NCBI GenBank assembly: GCA_937906795.1
Contig: CALCUQ010000145.1
Location: 1 to 6,643 of the forward strand
Direction of reading: 5' to 3'
From: an uncultured Bacteroidales bacterium
Lineage (GTDB): Bacteria; Bacteroidota; Bacteroidia; Bacteroidales; UBA932
DNA length: 6,643 nucleotides
A program made the position numbers and the translations under genes. Positions 1 to 6,034 of this stretch are shown here, piece after piece (within the stretch, counting starts at the first letter, position 1; each line of letters begins with the position of its first letter). The notes below the pieces were generated by a model. The model worked only from the letters and a program-made list of their open reading frames with translations, searched no databases and had not been told where the DNA came from.

Positions 1-2622
1 TATATAGCCAGTGATATTTACAGCAGATACAAAAGATTAAAAGGGTACAATGTGTTGCATCCAATGGGATATGATGCATTTGGATTACCTGCAGAGCAAT
101 ATGCTATACAGACAGGCCAGCATCCTGCTGTTACAACAGAGAAGAATATTGCAAGATATAGAGAGCAGTTGGATAGAATTGGCTTTTCGTACGATTGGGC
201 CAGAGAGGTTAGAACTTGTGACCCGGGATATTACAAATGGACACAATGGGCTTTCCTGAAAATGTTCAATTCATATTATAATAATGACACTCAAAAGGCA
301 GAGCCTATTGTTGAGCTTGAGGAGAGATTTGCAAAAGAGGGAAATGCAAAGGTGAATGCTGCATCATCAGATGTAGCTGTTTTCACTGCGGAGCAATGGA
401 ATGGCTTTACCTGCAAACAAAAGAGTGACATTCTTATGCAGTATAGAATTGCATATCAGGGAGAAACTGCTGTAAACTGGTGTCCGGCTTTGGGAACAGT
501 ATTGGCAAATGATGAGGTAAAAGAGGGACTTTCTGTAAGAGGTGGTCATCCGGTTGAGCAGAAGATGATGAAACAATGGCAGCTTAGAGTTTCTGCCTAT
601 GCAGAGAGATTGCTTGCAGATATGGAAGAGCTTGATTGGAGTGATGCACTAAAAGAGATGCAGAAAAACTGGATTGGAAAGTCACAAGGAGCAGAAATGA
701 TCTTTAAGGTTTCCAATACAGATCCTGTTGAGGGGGAGAGTGCTGAGTATGATATGACTATCTTTACAACAAGAGCAGATACTGTGTTTGGTGTAACATT
801 TATGGTTCTTGCTCCAGAGAGCGAGTGGGTTTCAAAACTTACAACCAAAGCTCAGAAAGAGGCTGTTGATGCATACCTTGTTCAGGCAAAAAAGAAAACA
901 GAGAGAGAAAGAATATCTGAAACCAAGAAAGTTACAGGTGTATTTACCGGATCTTATGCGGTAAATCCTTTTACTAATGAGAGTGTTCCTGTATGGGTTT
1001 CTGAATATGTCCTTGCCGGTTATGGTACAGGTGCAATTATGGCTGTACCTGCACATGACAGCAGAGACTACAGTTTTGCAAAACAGTTCAATCTTCCTAT
1101 TATTCCGCTAATTGAGGGATGTGACGTAAGCAATGAGAGCTTTGATGCCAAGGAAGGAATTATGTGCAACAGTGGATTTTTGTCGGGAAAGAGTGTCCAA
1201 GAGGCTATACCTGCTGCAATTGATGAGGTTGAAAGATTGGGTATTGGAAGAAGAAAAATCAATTACAGATTAAGGGATGCAATTTTCTCAAGACAAAGAT
1301 ACTGGGGTGAGCCATTCCCAATTTACTATAAGGATGGTATTGCCACTGCTATTGCTGAGGAGGAGTTGCCACTTGAACTTCCGGAGGTAGACAAATTCCT
1401 GCCAACAGAGGACGGTGAGCCACCATTGGCACGTGCAGAGAACTGGACATACAACGGTTATCCTTTAGAGAAGAGTACAATGCCTGGTTTTGCAGGTAGT
1501 AGTGCCTACTATTTGAGATATATGGATCCTAAAAATCCAAATGCTCTTGTAGATGGGGAAATAGATGCATATTGGAGAAATGTAGATTTGTATATTGGTG
1601 GTACTGAGCATGCTACAGGTCACTTGATCTATTCTAGATTCTGGAACAAATTCTTGTATGATTTAGGATATGTTGTAGAGAAAGAGCCATTTAAGAAGCT
1701 TATTAACCAGGGTATGATTCAAGGAAGGTCAAACTTTGTTTACAGAATAAAGAATACAAATACATTTGTTTCTCTAGGCCTTAAAGATGAGTATGACACA
1801 ACTGAGATACATGTTGATGTAAATATTGTAAATAACGACAAACTTGATATTGCTGCATTCAAAGCCTGGATGCCAGATTTTGCAAATGCAGAGTTTATTC
1901 TTGAGAATGGAGAGTATATCTGCGGATATGCAGTTGAAAAGATGAGCAAATCAATGTTCAATGTTGTTAATCCCGACAATATCTGCAACACATATGGAGC
2001 AGATACATTGAGATTGTACGAGATGTTCCTGGGCCCTCTTGAGCAATCAAAACCATGGGACACAAAAGGAATAGATGGTGTCAACAGATTCTTGAAGAAA
2101 TTCTGGAGAATGTTTACCAATGCTCAGGGAGAGTTTTATGTAAGTGACCAGAAAGCAACACCGGCGGAGCTTAAAGCATTGCATAAACTTATAAACAAAG
2201 TTGGCAATGATGTTGAGAATTTCTCTTTCAATACTTCAATAAGTGCATTTATGATTGCATTAAACGAGTTGCAGGAGCTAAAATGCAACAAGAGAGAGAT
2301 TCTGGAGCAGTTTGTTATCTTGTTGTCTCCTTTTGCACCTCATATTACAGAGGAGCTATGGAGTTTGCTTGGCAATACAACAAGTGTATCCAATGCTAAA
2401 TTCCCAGAGTATATTGAGTCTTACACCGTTGAGAACACATATGAATATCCGGTTTCATTCAATGGAAAAATGAGATTCAAACTTGAGTTGGATAAGTCTT
2501 TGAAACCAGCAGAGATTGAGCAGATTATTAGAGAGAATGAAAATACTGCAAAATATGTTGGTCAGGGCAGCATTAAGAAAGTGATAGTTGTTCCAAATAA
2601 AATCATTAATGTAGTTTGTTAA
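1..2622 (+). CDS. leuS: Leucyl-tRNA synthetase, 5' end cut by window edge
   Basis: Class I aminoacyl-tRNA synthetase that charges tRNA-Leu with leucine in the cytoplasm and edits mischarged tRNA. The frame is open from base 1 (reads YIASDIYSRYK), giving 873 residues here. About 50 N-terminal residues, including the HIGH motif that should lie just upstream, are outside the window. Visible landmarks, numbered from base 1: the CP1 editing domain with its Thr-rich TTRADT at residues 256-261; AHDSRD at 351-356, whose last Asp should match the editing Asp345 of E. coli by recalled alignment; FSRQRYWGEPFP around 429-440; YIGGTEHATGH at 531-541; and KMSKS at 647-651 (bases 1939-1953). An extra segment of about 80 residues between the LINQGMI region and KMSKS matches what I recall of Bacteroidetes LeuRS. 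The rest is the anticodon-binding and C-terminal region. TAA ends at 2622, and yitT-like gene 1 starts 15 bp later, so co-transcription is likely. An ATG at 52 is internal and not the real start. Identification is very secure. Confidence 0.98.
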   Translation, partial: YIASDIYSRYKRLKGYNVLHPMGYDAFGLPAEQYAIQTGQHPAVTTEKNIARYREQLDRIGFSYDWAREVRTCDPGYYKWTQWAFLKMFNSYYNNDTQKAEPIVELEERFAKEGNAKVNAASSDVAVFTAEQWNGFTCKQKSDILMQYRIAYQGETAVNWCPALGTVLANDEVKEGLSVRGGHPVEQKMMKQWQLRVSAYAERLLADMEELDWSDALKEMQKNWIGKSQGAEMIFKVSNTDPVEGESAEYDMTIFTTRADTVFGVTFMVLAPESEWVSKLTTKAQKEAVDAYLVQAKKKTERERISETKKVTGVFTGSYAVNPFTNESVPVWVSEYVLAGYGTGAIMAVPAHDSRDYSFAKQFNLPIIPLIEGCDVSNESFDAKEGIMCNSGFLSGKSVQEAIPAAIDEVERLGIGRRKINYRLRDAIFSRQRYWGEPFPIYYKDGIATAIAEEELPLELPEVDKFLPTEDGEPPLARAENWTYNGYPLEKSTMPGFAGSSAYYLRYMDPKNPNALVDGEIDAYWRNVDLYIGGTEHATGHLIYSRFWNKFLYDLGYVVEKEPFKKLINQGMIQGRSNFVYRIKNTNTFVSLGLKDEYDTTEIHVDVNIVNNDKLDIAAFKAWMPDFANAEFILENGEYICGYAVEKMSKSMFNVVNPDNICNTYGADTLRLYEMFLGPLEQSKPWDTKGIDGVNRFLKKFWRMFTNAQGEFYVSDQKATPAELKALHKLINKVGNDVENFSFNTSISAFMIALNELQELKCNKREILEQFVILLSPFAPHITEELWSLLGNTTSVSNAKFPEYIESYTVENTYEYPVSFNGKMRFKLELDKSLKPAEIEQIIRENENTAKYVGQGSIKKVIVVPNKIINVVC

Positions 2623-2637
2623 TATAGAAGGAAATAT

Positions 2638-3549
2638 ATGAATGCACTTAACTTGTTTAAAATTTTAAGGTCGTATGGCATAATAACTTTTGGAGTGTTT
2701 CTGTACTGCTTTAGCTGGTGTGCCTTTATTATCCCTAAAGGAATTTCTGGTGGAGGTGTTACAGGTGTTGCTTCATTGATATATTATGCAACGGGGTTCC
2801 CTATTTCGTATACATATTTTGTTATAAATGTGGCATTGATTATTCTGGGAACGGTAATTTTAGGCAAGGGATTTGGAGCAAAAACAATATACGGAATTCT
2901 ATGTGCATCCGTAATGCTAAAGATTCTGCCAGAGATTGAGTGGGTAAACACATTGTCTGACATAGATGACAATTTCCTTAATGCATTGATTGGAGGTACA
3001 ATGAGTGCATTTGGTATTGCAGCAATATTCCAGCAGGGTGGAAGTACGGGAGGAACAGATATAATAGCACTGATAGTTGCAAAATATAGAGAAGTATCAC
3101 CAGGTAAGGTTTTTATGTATTGTGACCTTATCATTATTGGAGCTATATATTTTCTTCCCGACAGAACACTTGCTGATGTGATATATGGTTATGTGCAGAT
3201 GGTGTCATTCTCATATATGGTGGATGTACTTCTTGTAGGAGAAAAACAATCTGTCCAGATTCTCATCTTTACCCGTAAATATGAGGAGATGGCAAATATG
3301 ATTTCAAAGGATCTCAACAGGGGTGTTACAGCATTGAACTCTATAGGATGGTACTCACAGAAAGAGAGCAAGGTGCTTGTTGTTATTGCAAGAAAACAGC
3401 AGTTGCCGGAGATATCTTCTGCAATTATGGAACTGGATAATCAGGCATTTATTTCTGTTTGTACAGCAATGAGTGTATATGGTAATGGATTTGATTCTGT
3501 CAAGTATTCTAAAAAGAGCAAGAAAATAATTGGAAATGGGCAAAATTAA
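2638..3549 (+). CDS. YitT/DUF2179 family membrane protein, copy 1
   Basis: A 303-residue inner-membrane protein of the YitT family. The family's biochemical role is not established, although its fold suggests transport. Hydrophobic segments lie at about residues 12-32, 41-52, 56-76, 81-98, 115-133, 156-173 and 180-200, some of them possibly re-entrant. Family hallmarks are the Gly-rich ISGGGVTGVASLIYY near 36-50, the GGSTGGTD motif at 134-141 (bases 3037-3060), and SPGK at 154-157. A soluble C-terminal domain of DUF2179 type follows at about 205-285 and contains KQSVQILIF, RGVTALNSIGWYS and the terminal SVYGNGF. The ATG at 2638 has a weak purine-rich stretch (AGAAGGAA) upstream and follows leuS by 15 bp, which fixes the start well. 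The tail is lysine-rich (SKKSKK). The 3' end overlaps the next gene, which is clearly a paralogue. Family assignment is secure; the substrate is unknown. Confidence 0.93.
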   Translation: MNALNLFKILRSYGIITFGVFLYCFSWCAFIIPKGISGGGVTGVASLIYYATGFPISYTYFVINVALIILGTVILGKGFGAKTIYGILCASVMLKILPEIEWVNTLSDIDDNFLNALIGGTMSAFGIAAIFQQGGSTGGTDIIALIVAKYREVSPGKVFMYCDLIIIGAIYFLPDRTLADVIYGYVQMVSFSYMVDVLLVGEKQSVQILIFTRKYEEMANMISKDLNRGVTALNSIGWYSQKESKVLVVIARKQQLPEISSAIMELDNQAFISVCTAMSVYGNGFDSVKYSKKSKKIIGNGQN

Positions 3550-4474
3550 ATTTTCACAAATATTAGATGAGGTAAAAGCTTATGTTTTTATAACATTGGG
3601 CTTGTTGCTATATGTTGTTGGATGGGTTTTGTTTTTGATTCCCAACAATATGGTGGGTGGAGGAGTTTCCGGAATAGGAGCAGTTATATATTATGCATCC
3701 GGAATTCCTGTGAGTGTTTCCTACTTTGTGATAAACCTGATTTTATTATTGGTGGCAATAAAGGTTTTGGGTAGCGGATTTGGAGTTAAAACCGTGTATG
3801 CCATTGTAATGGCTTCACTTATGTTCCAGTTTGTGCCAACCTTCTTTTCTATGGATTTTGTACAGGAAGTAGCTATAGATAACGGCAAATTCTTGTGTGC
3901 ATTGTTTGGTGGAGCATTGTCTGGTCTTGGTATTGGACTATGTTTCAGCTATGGAGGCAGTACCGGAGGAACAGATATTGTTGCTCTGATGGTATGCAAA
4001 TATAAAAACGTATCACCTGGAAAAATAATTTTACTGCTGGATGTTTTTATTATTGCATCTTCATTGCTGTTGCCGGCAGATATTATAAGTGAAACAGGAG
4101 AGGTAATTGGACAAAAGACATGGGGCGAAAGGCTTGCTATAATCCTGTATGGTTATATAATTGTGATTTCTTGCAGCTATTCTCTAGACCTGTTTATATC
4201 GGGAACAAAACAATCTTTACAAATTTTTATTTTTTCTAAAAAATATGAGCAGATTGCAGATGCCATTATTTCACAAGTTGGAAGAGGCGTTACAATTATT
4301 GATGCTCAAGGCTGGTATACCAAGGAACACAATAAACTGGTTATGGTAATAGCAAGAAAAACAGATATGAGCTTGGTGTATAAAGTCATAAAGGAAGTTG
4401 ACAGAAATGCATTTATATCTGTAGGCAGCGTTACAGGTGTTTATGGAAAGGGTTTTGAACAGATAGAAAAATAA
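3536..4474 (+). CDS. YitT/DUF2179 family membrane protein, copy 2
   Basis: Paralogue of the preceding gene with the same order of parts: multi-pass YitT membrane domain, then a cytosolic DUF2179-type domain. Numbered from the ATG at 3536 it has 312 residues. Hydrophobic segments lie near 17-36, 40-54, 58-79, 86-102, 119-138, 163-180 and 200-219. The shared motifs are VGGGVSGIG, GGSTGGTD (bases 3953-3976), SPGK, KQSLQIFIF, RGVTIIDAQGWY and VYGKGF. Copy 2 has a longer polar loop (residues about 181-200, with ISETGEVIGQKTWGER) before the last membrane helix than copy 1 has. A TTG at 3530 is an alternative start adding two residues. I prefer ATG 3536, which overlaps copy 1 by 14 bp and suggests translational coupling. 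TAA at 4472-4474 is followed by an intrinsic terminator, so this gene ends the leuS unit. Two adjacent copies suggest a hetero-oligomer or divergence of substrate, but that is inference. Confidence 0.92.
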   Translation: MGKIKFSQILDEVKAYVFITLGLLLYVVGWVLFLIPNNMVGGGVSGIGAVIYYASGIPVSVSYFVINLILLLVAIKVLGSGFGVKTVYAIVMASLMFQFVPTFFSMDFVQEVAIDNGKFLCALFGGALSGLGIGLCFSYGGSTGGTDIVALMVCKYKNVSPGKIILLLDVFIIASSLLLPADIISETGEVIGQKTWGERLAIILYGYIIVISCSYSLDLFISGTKQSLQIFIFSKKYEQIADAIISQVGRGVTIIDAQGWYTKEHNKLVMVIARKTDMSLVYKVIKEVDRNAFISVGSVTGVYGKGFEQIEK

Positions 4475-4506
4475 AAAAAGAAAAATTTTTTTAGAAATTG
4501 GCAATA

Positions 4507-4530
4507 GGGGGGCTGTAAGGCCCCTTTTTT
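4507..4530 (+). terminator. Intrinsic terminator ending the leuS-yitT-yitT unit
   Basis: A hairpin forms from GGGGCT (4509-4514) and GGCCCC (4519-4524): five Watson-Crick pairs closed by a T-G wobble. The loop is GTAA, a GNRA tetraloop in RNA. Six T follow (4525-4530). Two outer G-T wobbles (4507-4508 with 4525-4526) can lengthen the stem. It lies 32 bp after the stop of the second YitT gene. The G-rich strand comes first and the T-run follows on the + strand, so it acts for rightward transcription. It separates the leuS unit from the regulator gene downstream. Confidence 0.9.
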
Positions 4531-4531
4531 A

Positions 4532-4560
4532 TTTGTGGGGGTGGCTAATGTATAATTTTA
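4532..4560 (+). promoter_or_regulatory. Possible Bacteroidetes-type promoter for the membrane AraC gene
   Basis: TTTG at 4532-4535, then 17 bp, then TAATTTTA at 4553-4560, which matches seven of eight positions of the Bacteroidetes -7 consensus TAnnTTTG. The spacer is a little shorter than the usual 19-21 bp. Transcription would begin near 4566, leaving a leader of about 20 bases before the ATG at 4588. Its position directly after a strong terminator makes a promoter necessary somewhere in this 57-bp gap, which supports the call. The match alone is weak in such AT-rich sequence. Confidence 0.4.
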
Positions 4561-4587
4561 CAATCTGCTAAATTCAATACTTAAATT

Positions 4588-5658
4588 ATGTGGATTGTAA
4601 ATTTTTTTGCTTACGCTTATTGTGGAACAATTATCTATTTGTTCTATCTATGGAATAGATATCATTTGCCTTTAAGGGAATCTGGGTTTATATTTTTTCT
4701 TGTTCCAATCATATGTACACTTGTGCTTAGTGATATTCCTGCCTTTTGTGCTTTAAAATGTGTAATCTTGTCCCTGCCATTGATTATTGTTGGCAATGAT
4801 TGTTGCAATTGGAGCATAAAGAGGTATTTGGCAATTTCTGTTTTTGCATTCTGGATTTTTTTTGGCGCCATTGATGTTGTCTTGTCCTGTTTTGTCAGCA
4901 ATTACATTGTTTACGTTGTAAGTTTACTTACATTCTATAAGATGGGATATGTTGCATTTGTATATTTTTTATTGATTCCTAATCTCGAACATGACAAAAA
5001 CAAATCCTTTTATATCAAAACATTACTGGATATAGCAGTTGGCCTGTCGGTATGGGCAACTCTTGCCCCTTTACTAAGTACCTATCTTACGTGTGCGGTG
5101 TTCTGTGTGTCGTTTTTGATGCATTTGGTATATGCCCTGTTAACTATATCATATATCTACAATAAAAAGAATCATAATGGATACAGTACAGGTTATTCAT
5201 ATAATATCCCCAATGATTCTGTATTGAGTCTGCTCAAAGATGAGGGGTGGAGTGAGGTGGATGGATCTGCCAAAGAGGATGCCAAGATTGTTTATGCATT
5301 GCTCAAGTTGTTTGAGGCTAAGAAAATATACAGGCAATACAATATAAAAGTAACAGATGTGGCAGCTATGATAGGCACCAACAAGTCATATTTGTCAAGG
5401 GCTTTAAACAGAAGACTTTCAAAAAATTTTTCGCAGTTTGTGAATGCATACAGGATTAAGGAGGTGTGTGCCTTGTTTATTGACAATCCCAAAGGGGATC
5501 TAAAAGATATGGCAGACAGCAGTGGGTTCAACAGCCAAAGTAATTTTTCAATTGTATTCAAATGCCATGTTGGATATACACCATCAGACTGGTGTAAAGA
5601 GGTGAGAAGAAGATTGGACAACAAAGAGAATGTAAAGGTTGAGGATTATGTATTGTGA
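4588..5658 (+). CDS. Membrane-anchored AraC-family transcriptional regulator
   Basis: A 356-residue protein. The N-terminal half is a bundle of about eight hydrophobic segments, near residues 2-22, 32-49, 52-69, 81-103, 104-117, 119-132, 145-166 and 168-191. A polar linker follows (192-235), then a C-terminal AraC/XylS DNA-binding domain (about 236-338). The first helix-turn-helix reads VTDVAAMIGTNKSYLSRALN (255-274). The second reads DLKDMADSSGFNSQSNFSIV (304-323), followed by the family signature FKCHVGYTPSDW (324-335). This architecture implies a DNA-binding domain held at the inner membrane and controlled by a membrane-sensed signal; the ligand and target genes are unknown. The ATG at 4588 has an in-frame TAA two codons upstream, so it is the earliest possible start. 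No Shine-Dalgarno is visible. The gene lies alone after the terminator at 4507-4530, and its last 11 bases overlap the next HTH reading frame. No sensor kinase or receiver domain is present in it or beside it. Confidence 0.9.
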   Translation: MWIVNFFAYAYCGTIIYLFYLWNRYHLPLRESGFIFFLVPIICTLVLSDIPAFCALKCVILSLPLIIVGNDCCNWSIKRYLAISVFAFWIFFGAIDVVLSCFVSNYIVYVVSLLTFYKMGYVAFVYFLLIPNLEHDKNKSFYIKTLLDIAVGLSVWATLAPLLSTYLTCAVFCVSFLMHLVYALLTISYIYNKKNHNGYSTGYSYNIPNDSVLSLLKDEGWSEVDGSAKEDAKIVYALLKLFEAKKIYRQYNIKVTDVAAMIGTNKSYLSRALNRRLSKNFSQFVNAYRIKEVCALFIDNPKGDLKDMADSSGFNSQSNFSIVFKCHVGYTPSDWCKEVRRRLDNKENVKVEDYVL

Positions 5659-6034
5659 TTGTGTAGTGGTATATAGGAAGTATGATGTACTGGAGGATAT
5701 AAAGCACAGGGTTGAAAGGGTAATGGTTGAAAAGAAACTCTATCTTAACCATACTCTAACCTTAGGGATGCTGGCAGATGAAGTGGGGACAAACAGAACA
5801 TATTTATCAAGGATGTTCTCACAAAAAATGAAAGTTGGGTTTAACCATTATCTTAATAATACAAGACTCTTTTATGCAGCCTCTGTTGTGGGAGATTGTT
5901 CCGATATGAACGATCTGGCAATCAGATGTGGTTTTGGGAGTGTGCGTACTTTCTACAGAAGTTTGGATGAGGTTGACAGGGATGATTTGTATTTGCTTAA
6001 AAAAAGGTATCTTTGTCCAAATTTATTAAGACAT
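5648..6034 (+). CDS. Small AraC-type HTH reading frame, open in frame into EttA
   Basis: From the ATG at 5648 this frame gives 129 residues and then continues with no stop into EttA, so the full open frame is 5648 to beyond 6643 (at least 332 residues). The section is a bare AraC-type DNA-binding domain with no sensing domain. A leading amphipathic helix (KYDVLEDIKHRVERVMVEKK, residues 11-30) is followed by the first HTH, LGMLADEVGTNRTYLSRMFS (39-58). The second HTH is SDMNDLAIRCGFGSVRTFYR (85-104). After it the usual G-x-TP ending is missing and is replaced by SLDEVDRDDLYLLKKRY. It resembles the DNA-binding domain of the gene before it and overlaps that gene by 11 bp, which suggests coupled translation. 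Whether it is a separate protein, the front of a fusion, or a decaying gene is open: removing one A from the A7 run at 5999-6005 would place a stop at 6027-6029. The HTH identity is sound; the gene boundary is uncertain. Confidence 0.7.
5986..6015 (+). promoter_or_regulatory. Likely Bacteroidetes-type promoter of ettA
   Basis: TTTG at 5986-5989, an 18-bp spacer, then TATCTTTG at 6008-6015, a perfect match to the Bacteroidetes -7 consensus TAnnTTTG. Spacing is close to the usual 19-21 bp. A second TTTG at 5992-5995 is too close to serve. Transcription should begin near 6021, giving a very short, AT-rich leader before the ettA ATG at 6035. The site lies inside the open frame that joins the small HTH domain to EttA, so ettA can probably be made alone whatever happens in that frame. 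Confidence 0.6.
5999..6005 (+). repeat. A7 homopolymer at the HTH-EttA junction
   Basis: Seven consecutive A bases, read CTT AAA AAA AGG in the HTH frame. As sequenced, the frame continues into EttA. With six A it would read on to TAA at 6027-6029, five bases before the ettA ATG. With eight A it would stop at 6088-6090, inside ettA. The tract therefore decides whether the HTH and EttA are separate or fused. It could be a sequencing or assembly indel site, a mutation, or a low-level slippage site. Confidence 0.6.

Noticed and set aside
50..259. Short + strand frame starting at 50, in a different frame from leuS
   Set aside because: It overlaps the unmistakable leuS frame, and its translation has no family features.
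1740..2120. Minus-strand open frame of 126 codons inside leuS, and the other minus-strand frames throughout the window
   Set aside because: They lie antisense to well-identified genes, show no recognisable domain, and are the expected shadows of coding sequence on the other strand.
3530..3535. TTG at 3530 as start of the second YitT gene
   Set aside because: It adds only two residues. ATG 3536 is in frame and is the more usual start codon. It cannot be excluded from sequence alone.
4473..4493. A-run followed by T-run (AAAAATTTTTTT) after the second YitT stop, as a first terminator
   Set aside because: It could form only a weak A-T hairpin with no GC stem. The GC-rich hairpin at 4507-4530 is the real terminator candidate.
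5998..6005. Programmed -1 frameshift site at the A-run
   Set aside because: The phase of the run (CTT AAA AAA AGG) does not fit X XXY YYZ, no clear downstream stimulating structure is evident, and the -1 frame would stop inside ettA at 6088-6090.
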